DNA of 8,976 nucleotides, taken from assembly GCA_015487985.1 (NCBI GenBank), contig WFOP01000191.1, forward strand, positions 1 to 8,976, in the 5' to 3' direction. Below the pieces are notes generated by a model. It was not told the origin of the DNA and did not search any database. It saw only the letters and a list, made by a program, of their open reading frames with translations. Position 1 is the first letter of the stretch. Each line of letters begins with the position of its first letter. The stretch is from Hyphomicrobiales bacterium. Its GTDB lineage: Bacteria > Pseudomonadota > Alphaproteobacteria > Rhizobiales > Devosiaceae. Positions 1 through 7,456 of the stretch are shown here, piece after piece. Made by a program: the position numbers and the translations under genes.

Positions 1-236
1 ATTTCAACATGAGCAGGCGATTTGGCCGCCATTAAATCGGCAAACGGTGTTCCCGCGCCCTTGAACTGGCTGTGAACCGGCCCGGGCACCCCCGCACCCA
101 ATTCTGTGAAAAAGGCCTGAGGGCCCGCCAGATGAGGTGCCGCCCCGCCCTGAGACCAGAACAGATCAGCGCCGGGCTTGGCCCACCCGTGGCTTATCCC
201 GATAATCATCATCAATATGATTGCCAAAATCCTCAT
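1..236 (-). CDS. Secreted protein of unknown function, N-terminal fragment
   Basis: The reverse strand is open from an ATG at 236 to the window edge, giving 78 residues with no stop. The product begins MRILAIILMMIIGISHGWA, a short basic start plus a hydrophobic core ending in a small-residue site, so a Sec signal peptide cleaved near residue 19 is likely and the mature protein would be periplasmic or exported. The mature part is rich in Gly, Ala and Pro (for example LFWSQGGAAPHLAGPQAFF) with no domain I recognise. There is no clear Shine-Dalgarno sequence before the ATG, and Met9 or Met10 are alternative starts. It is divergent from mntH. The signal peptide is seen in the sequence; that the gene is real is inferred from it and the open frame, and its function is unknown. 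Confidence 0.6.
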   Translation of the reverse strand, partial: MRILAIILMMIIGISHGWAKPGADLFWSQGGAAPHLAGPQAFFTELGAGVPGPVHSQFKGAGTPFADLMAAKSPAHVE

Positions 237-613
237 TATAGGAAACCGCTAACATCAAAAGTTAAACAATTCTACCTGATCCTCATGACGAATCCGTGAT
301 CTGAATTGAAACATTTACACCGGTTTTTGCCAGGTTTCCAGCCCGCTCCCCCTCAAGGCTCCCATACATGCTCAAAACACGAACCAGCTTAAATCATGAG
401 CTTATTAGCTCCCCCACGCGATAAAAAGCGCACACCCCAAACTCCCGTCATCGCAAAATCGACATGGAGACAAATCCACATCCTTTCTTGCAATTGCGAA
501 TGATTTGCAGTAAGCACAAAATGTTACCGTTTCTGGCAATCCAGATACCCACTTGGGCCAGTTGCGCCAAATTACCAAATCGCCAAATTTTATTCAGTTT
601 GAATTTTAGTAAA
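237..613. other. Intergenic region between the divergent secreted-protein gene and mntH
   Basis: About 380 bp without a convincing gene. A frame in phase with mntH is open back to an ATG at 464, but its predicted peptide is Cys/Pro/Lys-rich and low in alanine, unlike the start of an Nramp protein, and it would run through the operator-like palindrome at 489-509, so I treat it as non-coding. The stretch 560-613 is AT-rich, fitting a promoter or leader, but no pair of -35/-10 hexamers stands out. I see no recognisable manganese riboswitch or terminator. Confidence 0.5.
489..509. promoter_or_regulatory. Fur/Mur-like operator upstream of mntH
   Basis: This 21-bp imperfect palindrome has flanks TGCAA and TTGCA that are exact inverted repeats; 6 of 10 base pairs around the central A499 are symmetric. 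Its right part (GAATGATTTGC) resembles half of a Fur-family box. In alphaproteobacteria, mntH and sit manganese-uptake genes are commonly repressed by Fur-family proteins called Mur (or Fur) in response to Mn(II), so the position 105 bp upstream of the proposed mntH start fits. The palindrome is seen directly; the identity of the regulator is inferred from family knowledge and the neighbouring gene. Confidence 0.55.
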
Positions 614-1966
614 ATGACCCCCTCCAAACCCACCAAAGCAGCAAAAGCAAATCGGTTTGCAATGTCCGATCACACCCCCTCGCTGGTGGAGTCGTTCCGC
701 TCGGTTCATGTGCCGATAAATGCGACCTTTCTCAGAAGGTTTTTTGCCTTTCTGGGCCCCGGATTTCTGGTTTCGGTTGGATATATGGACCCGGGGAACT
801 GGGCCACATCCCTTGCGGGTGGTTCTGAATTTGGATATACGCTGCTGGCGGCAGTACTTGTTTCCTCCATTATGGCGATTCTGCTTCAGGCATTGTGCGC
901 ACGCTTTGCCATCGCCACTTCACAGGATCTGGCGCAGGCCTGCCGCAATGAATATTCCAAACCGGTTTCTTTCGTCCTGTGGATATTGGCGGAACTGGCC
1001 ATCATCGCCACTGATTTGGCAGAAGTCATTGGCACCGCCATCGGCCTGCAACTGCTGTTTGGTATCTCCCTCATCTGGGGAGTGGCCATCACCGCATTTG
1101 ACGTATTTTTAATTCTATGGCTTCAAACTAGGGGTTTTCGTTATCTGGAAGCCTTTATCGTGGCCATGATCCTGATTATCGCGGGGTGTTTTGTTGGCCA
1201 GCTCATTCTTTCCCAGCCCTCAATGGCCGGCATTATTTCAGGCTTCATGCCCTCCCCCGAAATCGTCACAGACCAGCGCATGCTCTATCTTGCCCTTGGG
1301 ATTTTGGGCGCAACCGTCATGCCCCATAACCTTTATCTGCATACGGGGATTGTCCAGACCCGTGCCTATGACAGGGATGAAAAGGGCAAAAAAGATGCCA
1401 TCAAAATGGCAACTCTTGATTCAACTGTTGCCCTTGGTCTGGCCCTTCTGGTCAACACCTCCATCCTCATTCTTGCCGCCGCCGCATTTTATGACAGCGG
1501 CTATGGGATCGTGGAAGACCTGACCGACGCCCATGCATTGCTTGCACCCCTGTTGGGGGCAGAAATCGCCCCCGTTTTGTTTGCGATTGCCCTGCTGGCC
1601 TCGGGTCTGGCCTCGGCGGTTACCGCCACCATGGCCGGGCAAATCGTGATGGAAGGCTTTTTGCGCATTCGTCTGCCCCTTTATGCAAGACGTCTGATTA
1701 CAAGGGGGATGGCAATTATACCGGCGGTTGCCATGATTTTTATGTTCGGGGAAAAAGGGGCAACACAATTGCTGGTGCTCTCGCAAGTGGTTTTATCATT
1801 GCAACTGCCCTTTGCCATCGTGCCCCTGATCATGTTTTCCATGGACAAAAAGAAAATGGGCGCCTTTCGCGCACCCTCCTGGATGCTGATAATGGGGGTG
1901 GCAATTGCCATTCTGGTCATTGCGCTAAATCCCAAGCTACTGTTTGATTTTGCCGCGATTACCTGA
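614..1966 (+). CDS. mntH: Nramp-family divalent metal transporter MntH
   Basis: Inner-membrane proton-coupled importer of Mn(II), probably also Fe(II) and related ions. With an ATG at 614 it is 450 residues, a normal Nramp length. The two metal-binding unwound-helix motifs are present: DPGN at residues 59-62 in TM1 (GYMDPGNWATSLAGG) and MPHN at 236-239 in TM6 (TVMPHNLYLHTG). The rest is a chain of about 11 hydrophobic helices ending in ILVIALNPKLLF. Start choice is uncertain: neither 614 nor the in-frame ATG at 662 (MSDHTPSLVESF, 434 aa) has a visible Shine-Dalgarno sequence. The longer frame from 464 is rejected because it would translate the operator-like site at 489-509. mntH is monocistronic here, facing the efflux operon tail to tail. 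Manganese-dependent repression through 489-509 is likely but inferred. Confidence 0.95.
   Translation: MTPSKPTKAAKANRFAMSDHTPSLVESFRSVHVPINATFLRRFFAFLGPGFLVSVGYMDPGNWATSLAGGSEFGYTLLAAVLVSSIMAILLQALCARFAIATSQDLAQACRNEYSKPVSFVLWILAELAIIATDLAEVIGTAIGLQLLFGISLIWGVAITAFDVFLILWLQTRGFRYLEAFIVAMILIIAGCFVGQLILSQPSMAGIISGFMPSPEIVTDQRMLYLALGILGATVMPHNLYLHTGIVQTRAYDRDEKGKKDAIKMATLDSTVALGLALLVNTSILILAAAAFYDSGYGIVEDLTDAHALLAPLLGAEIAPVLFAIALLASGLASAVTATMAGQIVMEGFLRIRLPLYARRLITRGMAIIPAVAMIFMFGEKGATQLLVLSQVVLSLQLPFAIVPLIMFSMDKKKMGAFRAPSWMLIMGVAIAILVIALNPKLLFDFAAIT
647..660. promoter_or_regulatory. GCAAA/TTTGC palindrome beside the alternative mntH start
   Basis: A 14-bp inverted repeat (GCAAATCGGTTTGC, 6 of 7 pairs symmetric) ends two bases before the ATG at 662. 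It shares the TTTGC/GCAAA half-site flavour of the stronger site at 489-509. If mntH starts at 662 this lies in the leader and could be a second repressor site; if it starts at 614 it is inside the coding sequence and may be chance. The evidence is the symmetry alone. Confidence 0.2.
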
Positions 1967-1996
1967 ACCAGAACGCATTGGAACCAGAACGCATTG
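1965..1996. repeat. Two perfect tandem copies of a 16-bp unit at the mntH stop codon
   Basis: The unit GAACCAGAACGCATTG occurs at 1965-1980 and again, identical, at 1981-1996, followed by GAA, the start of a third copy. The first copy overlaps the last two bases of the mntH TGA stop. The repeats fill most of the 50-bp gap between the convergent stops of mntH and the RND permease gene. It looks like a recent slippage duplication. The gap has no strong terminator: a 5-bp GAGAA/TTCTC stem at 2003-2015 lacks a T-tract. Confidence 0.9.
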
Positions 1997-2016
1997 GAAA
2001 AAGAGAACATTTCTCC

Positions 2017-5000
2017 TTATGCCTGATATTTTTCCAGTGCCATTTCCCCCACCCCCACTTTATCCTGAACAAAACCGGTGGCACCGATATCGTTTAGAAT
2101 CACATAAAGCGCCGGCAGTACCAGCAGCACCAGAATGGTTGATACCAAAAGGCCAAACACCAATGAAATCACCAGCGGAATAATCGAGGCTGCCTGCGCG
2201 CTGGTTTCCGCCAATAAAGGCAGCATGCCCATGATGGTGGTGGTGGTGGAAATGAAAATCGGGCGCATCCGTGCCCGGCTTGCCTGCCCCGCAGCGACCG
2301 CCACATCCATCCCCTCATGGCGAAATTTATTGATATATTGCATCAGCAATATCGAGTTATTGACCACAATACCCGCCAGAGACGCCGCCCCGATTAGCGA
2401 GGGCATGGAAATATCATAGCCCATAATCACATGGCCCCAGATAGAGCCGATCAGGGCCATGGGGATGGCGATCATCACGATCAACGGTTCGATATAAGAG
2501 CGGAACTGGAAGGACAGGATCAAGAATACCCCCAACAGGCCAATCGCCAACCCGCGCACAATGGACTTGGCGGTCTCGGCAGTTGCCGCCACCTGCCCCA
2601 GCATTTCAAGTTTCAGCTCAGGATATTGCGCCTCAAATCGAGGAACCCAGTTTGCCTGAAGATCACTCATCAGGGCGGAGGCATTGGCCTTGCCCGCATC
2701 AACATCGGCCTGCACCGTTATCGTGCGCACGCCATCAACAAGGGTGATTTTCCCCCAGTCCCGGGTTTCGACATAATTGCTCACCACGTTCAAGGGCACC
2801 GATTGCCCGGTTTTAGAGGTCACCAACGCCCGGTCCAGAGCATCAGGGTCACTGCGCTCCCCCTGGGTTTGGGACACCAGAACCTCAACATTCTGATTGC
2901 CAAGCTGAATATCATCGACAATATCCCCCAGCATGCCCGAACGAATCTGGGCCGCTATTGCTTCAGAGGTGAACCCCAGATTGTTCGCGCCTTCAGACAG
3001 GCTGTATTGGCGCTGAGGTTTGCCGGGCCGCAAATCGTCCATCACGTTGAACACACCCACATAGCCCTTCAAATAGTCAGTGAGGTCGCGTGATGCGCGC
3101 TTCATCTGGTCAAGGTCCCGCCCCTGAATACGAATTTCAATCGGGATACCCGCCGGGCCGAATCCGGGTTCCTGAATGGCCAGATTTATCAAACCGTAAA
3201 TATCGCCTATTTCTTCTCGCCACAGCGGAACAAGTTCATCCAGACTCGTGGCGCGCATTTCCGCCGTTAGCAGATCAACCCCCACAGTTGCCACATGAGA
3301 CCCCGTTTCCCCCGCGCTCACATTTTCATTATAACGCACCTGAACCGCCTGCACCAATTCTTTGCCCTCAGGTTGGGCCAATTGCGCGTTGATGCGCGCC
3401 AGAGCATCCACCACCTGCCCCACCGCATCTTGTGTGACATTAAGGGGCGTCCCCTGAGGCATCAAAAGACGCGCTTCAATAACATCCCCTTCCATATCAG
3501 GCATGGCTTCCATTTTGATATTGCCCCCGGCAAAAAACCCCACAGAACCCAAAAGAACAATTATCAGCCCCCCCATTACAAAATACCGGATTTTAATGGC
3601 CCCATCGGCGACCCTGCCGCTCCCCTCGCGAAATTTTTCAAACCCGGCATCAAACCAACGCGAAAACCGCCCCGGCTCATTGGCCAGCGCATGGGCAATG
3701 GGGCCTTTAAGGTGATGGGGCAGGATCAGAAATGCCTCAACCAGACTGGCCGCCAGAGCCGCCAGTAAAACAATAGGCATAACCTCCAGAACAGTGCCCA
3801 ACTCCCCGGATAAAAACGAAAGCGGGCCAAACACGGCAACAGTGGTCAAAAACGAGGACATTACCCCCGGCAAAACCTGTTTCACCCCATAAACCACCGC
3901 TTCGATGGGCTTATATCCCTTGGCCGCATGGTCATAAATAGAATCGGTAATTACCACCGAATCATCCATGACAATGCCAATGGCCACCAACAGCCCCACC
4001 AGAGTAATCATATTGAGCGACAGACCCAGCAACGCCATGACAGCGAACGAGCCCGCAAACGCCACCGGCAGCCCAAGAATGGCCCAAATTGCCAGCCGGG
4101 GCCGATAAAACAGGCTCATGGTGCCCGCCACCAGCACCAGCCCGATAATGCCATTGCTCACCAGCATGGCCAGCCGGTCCGCCACAATCGAAGTCATATC
4201 CTGCGTGATGGCAAGGGTCACACCGCTTCCCACCATAGCGCGTTCATTTTCAAGAAAATCTGTAATTCCCGCCATCACATTGATGGCATCGCTATCCTTG
4301 TTTTTTCGCACCTCAAGAATAAGGGCCCGCTCACCATTATAGAAGATTTTTTCTTCTTCCAGTTCATACCCCTCTTCAATGTTTGCGATCTGGCCAAGGC
4401 GCAACTCACCCCCCGAAGGACCGGACAGGACCACAAGGTTTTCAAGGTCTTCAATCGAGCGGCTCTGATTGACAAAACGAAGCTGCACTTCCGCGTCACT
4501 GCTGGAAAGCGTACCCAGTGGCATATCTATATTTTGTTGCCGGATCAGCGCCGAAATATCCCCCACTGACAAACCGTACTGCCGCAGAACATCACTGGAA
4601 ATTTCAATCTGCCATTGGCGTTGCGAGAGGCCTTTGACCACGACTTCAGCCACATTGTCGATATCAAACAAACGCAGTTCCAGATCGTTGGCATAAGCTT
4701 CCAGATCAACAAACGACATGTCCCCGTAAACCGCAATCGCCGCCACCAGATCCGTCGTAAATAACCGGGTAATGACGGGGGTATCCGCGCCGGCGGGAAA
4801 ATCGGTAATTGCACCAATTTCAGCATCCACCTCATTCATAAAACGCCCCACATCTCCCCCCGGAGACATCTTTGCCACCGCGCTCGCCACATTGTCCTGT
4901 GCGGTACAGCTCAATTCTTCCAGATTGGCGACCCCCTTCACAGCGTCGGAAATCCTGGAACAAATGGCGTCCTCCACATCGGCGGCACTGGCCCCGCGAT

Positions 5001-5145
5001 AGGCGATATTGATGCTGGCCTCGGTGGGAGAATAATCGGGGAAAGTTTCGCGCAACAAAGTGGGGGCGGCAAAAATGCCGATGGCCAGCATCACGATCAA
5101 CAACAGGTTTGACGCTGTCTTATGCCCGGCAAACCAGCGGATCAT
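2017..5145 (-). CDS. RND-superfamily efflux pump inner-membrane permease
   Basis: A 1042-residue proton-driven exporter of the AcrB/HAE1-like group, full length for the family. The architecture is an N-terminal membrane helix (about 13-32), a large periplasmic domain, a TM2-TM6 bundle (about 328-475), helix TM7 (about 521-540), a second periplasmic domain, and a TM8-TM12 bundle (about 862-1016). TM4 carries the proton-relay Asp pair D394/D395 (GLLVAIGIVMDDSVVI). In TM10, where AcrB has its relay lysine, the sequence is GIVVNNSILL (N929, N930), as in many non-AcrB RND subfamilies. Two cysteines, C62 and C80, lie in the first periplasmic subdomain. Translation is coupled to the upstream adaptor gene: the start overlaps its stop as ATGA, with GGGAG at 5153-5157 seven bases before the start. 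The substrate cannot be read from sequence, and the outer-membrane channel must be encoded elsewhere. Confidence 0.95.
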   Translation of the reverse strand: MIRWFAGHKTASNLLLIVMLAIGIFAAPTLLRETFPDYSPTEASINIAYRGASAADVEDAICSRISDAVKGVANLEELSCTAQDNVASAVAKMSPGGDVGRFMNEVDAEIGAITDFPAGADTPVITRLFTTDLVAAIAVYGDMSFVDLEAYANDLELRLFDIDNVAEVVVKGLSQRQWQIEISSDVLRQYGLSVGDISALIRQQNIDMPLGTLSSSDAEVQLRFVNQSRSIEDLENLVVLSGPSGGELRLGQIANIEEGYELEEEKIFYNGERALILEVRKNKDSDAINVMAGITDFLENERAMVGSGVTLAITQDMTSIVADRLAMLVSNGIIGLVLVAGTMSLFYRPRLAIWAILGLPVAFAGSFAVMALLGLSLNMITLVGLLVAIGIVMDDSVVITDSIYDHAAKGYKPIEAVVYGVKQVLPGVMSSFLTTVAVFGPLSFLSGELGTVLEVMPIVLLAALAASLVEAFLILPHHLKGPIAHALANEPGRFSRWFDAGFEKFREGSGRVADGAIKIRYFVMGGLIIVLLGSVGFFAGGNIKMEAMPDMEGDVIEARLLMPQGTPLNVTQDAVGQVVDALARINAQLAQPEGKELVQAVQVRYNENVSAGETGSHVATVGVDLLTAEMRATSLDELVPLWREEIGDIYGLINLAIQEPGFGPAGIPIEIRIQGRDLDQMKRASRDLTDYLKGYVGVFNVMDDLRPGKPQRQYSLSEGANNLGFTSEAIAAQIRSGMLGDIVDDIQLGNQNVEVLVSQTQGERSDPDALDRALVTSKTGQSVPLNVVSNYVETRDWGKITLVDGVRTITVQADVDAGKANASALMSDLQANWVPRFEAQYPELKLEMLGQVAATAETAKSIVRGLAIGLLGVFLILSFQFRSYIEPLIVMIAIPMALIGSIWGHVIMGYDISMPSLIGAASLAGIVVNNSILLMQYINKFRHEGMDVAVAAGQASRARMRPIFISTTTTIMGMLPLLAETSAQAASIIPLVISLVFGLLVSTILVLLVLPALYVILNDIGATGFVQDKVGVGEMALEKYQA

Positions 5146-6497
5146 TGTGTATCTCCCAACCCGTTAAGCATTTCACCATCAAGAGTTGTCGCGCTAAGCG
5201 CCATGCCTGAAATGGCAGGAACCAGATCATCCAGAATGACATATTCGCCCCCCTCAAGTCCGTGTTCTATCACCGCCATTCCGTTTTGCTGCAACAAGGT
5301 GCGCACCTGAACCCGCTCCAGCCGGCTTTCAGAATTAACCAGATAAACCCAGCCCTGATGAATGGCGGATTGGGGCACAACTATCTGGGGATCACGCATC
5401 TGAATTTGCAAAACCCCCTGCACAAACATCCCCTTTGGCAAGCGCGGATTTGAATTGGGATCAAAGGATTGTCCGGGCTGCTCAATGCGCAATACCACGC
5501 GCACGGTGCGTGTTGCCGGATCGATGCCATTGGCAATGCGTACCACCTGCGCCTCCCATGACTGCTCATCCCCCACCAGTTTCACCTGAGCTTCAATCCC
5601 GGAAATGTTCAACTCATCACTCCCCTGATTCTGCCCCTCAACCTCGTTAAGCACCCGGCGCAAATCCTGCATGGGCACCTGAAGCACAACCTTGGAGGCA
5701 TCAATATCATCCCCGGAAAACAGTCGCTGACCCGGATTTATATACTGAAACTTCTCCACTTCCACTTCGCTGATCTGCATATCAAACGGCGCGTAAATGC
5801 GGGTATCGGACAAATCACTTTGCACCTGTTCAAGTTTGGCCAAAACACGTTCCTTTTGCGCCTCAAGCCGATTGAGCTGAATGGGAATAATATTTTGCTG
5901 ATTGATCAGACCCTGCACCGCCTGACGTTGGGCAAGGGTTGCGCGCAACTGGGTGTCCAGACTGGACTGGGGAACGGACCCCGAAGCCACAAGCGAGCGC
6001 GTTCTCTCAAGGGATGTTTCTGAAAGCACAAGCCGCTGTTGTTCCAGATCGAGCAAACCGGCGGCATTAACAGCCTCCTGCCTGAGTTGTTCTATCTCGG
6101 CATCAACACTGGCGATTTCCGCTTCGGCCTCGCGTATGCCAAGCTCATAAAAGCTCGGATCGGTCTGCAACAATAATGTGCCTTCCCTTAGAATTTCCCC
6201 TGATTCCAGATCATCATGAACAAAAATCACGCGCCCCTTTACATTTGAAATAGCGCTCCATGTATGCTCCGGCTCCGCCGTGCCAAAGCCCGAAGCCTGT
6301 ACGGAAAAAGGCGTAGGCCCAACCTGCATCACCTGAACCGCCCGCCGATTTTCCTCGGCGCTGACCCGTTCGGGGGCCTCAAGTCGAGACACAAAAAAAG
6401 CAACGATTGCAACTCCCGCCACCAGCGCCAAAAGAAGAATAGCAATTCGGCCCAGTTTTTTTGCCGGCGATGTTTTTCCAGATGCTTTTTTATTCAT
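5142..6497 (-). CDS. RND efflux periplasmic adaptor subunit (membrane fusion protein)
   Basis: A 451-residue HlyD/AcrA-type adaptor that bridges the RND permease and an outer-membrane channel. A basic N-terminus (MNKKASGKTSPAKK) is followed by one membrane anchor at about 17-36 (IAILLLALVAGVAIVAFFV). There is no lipobox cysteine, so it is anchored by a helix rather than by lipid. Next come the first lipoyl half (about 88-113), a long alpha-helical hairpin predicted as coiled coil (about 115-230), the second lipoyl half (IYAPFDMQISEVEVEKFQY, about 234-260), beta-barrel and membrane-proximal domains (VPQSAIHQGWVYLV, about 374-388). The ATG at 6497 is chosen because GGGAAAG lies just upstream at 6501-6507; a TTG at 6545 would extend it by 16 residues but has no such signal. 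It is first in a two-gene operon and likely controlled by the inverted repeat at 6639-6660. Confidence 0.93.
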   Translation of the reverse strand: MNKKASGKTSPAKKLGRIAILLLALVAGVAIVAFFVSRLEAPERVSAEENRRAVQVMQVGPTPFSVQASGFGTAEPEHTWSAISNVKGRVIFVHDDLESGEILREGTLLLQTDPSFYELGIREAEAEIASVDAEIEQLRQEAVNAAGLLDLEQQRLVLSETSLERTRSLVASGSVPQSSLDTQLRATLAQRQAVQGLINQQNIIPIQLNRLEAQKERVLAKLEQVQSDLSDTRIYAPFDMQISEVEVEKFQYINPGQRLFSGDDIDASKVVLQVPMQDLRRVLNEVEGQNQGSDELNISGIEAQVKLVGDEQSWEAQVVRIANGIDPATRTVRVVLRIEQPGQSFDPNSNPRLPKGMFVQGVLQIQMRDPQIVVPQSAIHQGWVYLVNSESRLERVQVRTLLQQNGMAVIEHGLEGGEYVILDDLVPAISGMALSATTLDGEMLNGLGDTQ

Positions 6498-6635
6498 ATT
6501 CTTTCCCGTCTTCAGCAAATCTATAAGCCCATGCTTGTGCGACAAACCTTGCCCGCGTTACAAACGCGCACGCACCCCAGCCGTTCAACAATCCTGACAA
6601 CAATCGCCACCTTGAACATTATCACAACAGGCTGT

Positions 6636-6663
6636 AATTTAGTGAGTGACTACTCACTTACAA
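6636..6663 (-). promoter_or_regulatory. Probable promoter of the RND efflux operon
   Basis: Reading the reverse strand, TTGTAA at 6663-6658 (4 of 6 matches to the -35 consensus) and TAAATT at 6641-6636 (4 of 6 to the -10 consensus) are separated by 16 bp. The spacer is almost wholly made of the inverted repeat described at 6639-6660, the classic position for a repressor that blocks RNA polymerase. A second -35-like TTGAC occurs slightly upstream (6671-6675) but lacks a good -10. Transcription would begin about 130 bp before the adaptor start. The hexamers are visible; promoter activity is inferred. Confidence 0.5.
6639..6660. promoter_or_regulatory. TetR/AcrR-type operator for the efflux operon
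   Basis: AGTGAGT (6641-6647), a four-base spacer GACT, and ACTCACT (6652-6658) form a perfect 7+7 inverted repeat, with the outermost T6639/A6660 also symmetric. Dyads of this length and spacing are typical of TetR-family repressors, which commonly control RND pumps and are released by the pump's substrates. It sits between the proposed -35 and -10 elements of the operon. The repeat is certain; assignment to the TetR family is inference, and no such gene lies in this window. Confidence 0.7.
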
Positions 6664-6666
6664 GTG
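6655..6666. repeat. Second, overlapping inverted repeat CACTT-AC-AAGTG
   Basis: CACTT (6655-6659) and AAGTG (6662-6666) form a perfect 5+5 inverted repeat sharing the right arm of the main operator. Its centre (6660.5) is 11 bp from the centre of the first dyad (6649.5), about one helical turn, so a second repressor dimer could bind on the same face. It could equally be chance, given the short arms. Confidence 0.4.
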
Positions 6667-6874
6667 TTCCGTCAAGTTTTTCTCCCCAACTCATCAAACA
6701 TTGCGCCAAACATGATAAACAAAATGATCCCGCTTTGGGCGGACAAAGAATAATCCGGCCCGGACTTTGCCCCTCCCCCATATTATGATCGACATCTGTT
6801 CTGCAAATTGTTAGCTAATTCCTCAGTATTGTTGCGTTATGAAACGTAAAAAAATACGCAACCGGGACGAAACT

Positions 6875-7456
6875 ATGCTCAGAAAACTCTATGACTGGCT
6901 GCTGGCCCTGGCCGGCACAAAAAACGCACCGGTGGCTTTGGGCACCATCAGCTTTACGGAAAGCTCATTTTTTCCGTTGCCCCCCGATATTTTGCTGATC
7001 CCCATGGTGGTGGCCAAACGTCAAAAGTGGTGGATATATGCATCCATTTGTACCATTACCTCGGTTCTGGGGGCCTATGTCGGCTATGCGATCGGGGCAC
7101 TTCTTTTCCAGGTCGTGGGCCTGCAAATTCTGGAATTTTACGGCGCCGCCCACACTTTTGACCGTTTCACCCAATGGTATGATCAATGGGGTGGCTGGGG
7201 CATATTCCTTGGCGCTGTTACCCCATTTCCCTATAAGGTTCTCACCATTTTTTCCGGCTCCGTTGGTTTTGACCTGCTCCAGTTCACAATTGTGAGTGTC
7301 ATCGGACGGGGAATGAGGTTTTTTCTGGTTTCGGGTCTGCTTTATTTGTTTGGCGAGCCAATCAGAGAATTTATTGAAAAACGCCTCGGGCTGATGTTCA
7401 TTCTTTTCTGTGCCTTGCTCATTGGCGGATTTTTGGCGATCAAGTTTTTGTTTTAA
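6875..7456 (+). CDS. DedA/YqaA-family membrane protein
   Basis: An integral inner-membrane protein of the DedA (SNARE-associated/VTT) superfamily, YqaA branch. With the ATG at 6875 it is 193 residues and begins MLRKLYDWLLALAG, as YqaA proteins usually do; GGGA at 6864-6867, seven bases upstream, supports this over the ATG at 6839. Family motifs are present: E29 in FTESSFFPLPPD, the re-entrant-loop motif GAVTPFPYK (113-121), and GRGMRF with R145 and R148. Hydrophobic helices fall at about 55-80, 107-127, 136-159 and 173-192. DedA relatives are linked to lipid-carrier flipping and envelope homeostasis, but the YqaA branch has no settled substrate. The next gene, dsbB, follows 75 bp downstream on the same strand. 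Confidence 0.9.
   Translation: MLRKLYDWLLALAGTKNAPVALGTISFTESSFFPLPPDILLIPMVVAKRQKWWIYASICTITSVLGAYVGYAIGALLFQVVGLQILEFYGAAHTFDRFTQWYDQWGGWGIFLGAVTPFPYKVLTIFSGSVGFDLLQFTIVSVIGRGMRFFLVSGLLYLFGEPIREFIEKRLGLMFILFCALLIGGFLAIKFLF

Larger units (their letters stand above)
6498..6874. other. Divergent intergenic region between the efflux operon and the DedA/YqaA gene
   Basis: About 375 bp with no gene I can support. An open plus-strand frame covering 6264-6788 is antisense to the adaptor for half its length and encodes no recognisable protein. The region holds the efflux-operon promoter and operator at 6636-6666. On the plus side, TATTAT at 6781-6786 resembles a -10 hexamer for the DedA/YqaA gene but has no matching -35 element. 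A divergent regulator gene, often found next to such pumps, is absent. Confidence 0.6.

Noticed and set aside
464..613. In-frame N-terminal extension of mntH from an ATG at 464
   Set aside because: The extra peptide does not resemble an Nramp N-terminus, it would span the operator-like palindrome, and the protein is already full length from 614 or 662.
2003..2015. GAGAA-CAT-TTCTC hairpin between mntH and the permease gene as a terminator
   Set aside because: The stem is only 5 bp, AT-rich, and not followed by a T-tract on either strand.
2431..4569. Several long plus-strand open frames (for example 2431-3093 and 3928-4569) inside the RND permease gene
   Set aside because: They are antisense to a clear full-length permease and rich in His, Gln, Arg and Pro as expected of shadow frames; no domain is recognisable.
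6498..6545. TTG start extending the adaptor by 16 residues
   Set aside because: The ATG at 6497 has a good Shine-Dalgarno sequence and gives a normal basic N-terminus before the membrane anchor.
6264..6788. Plus-strand open frame of 174 codons across the adaptor 5' end and the intergenic region
   Set aside because: Half is antisense to the adaptor and the rest crosses the promoter and operator; its composition is not protein-like.
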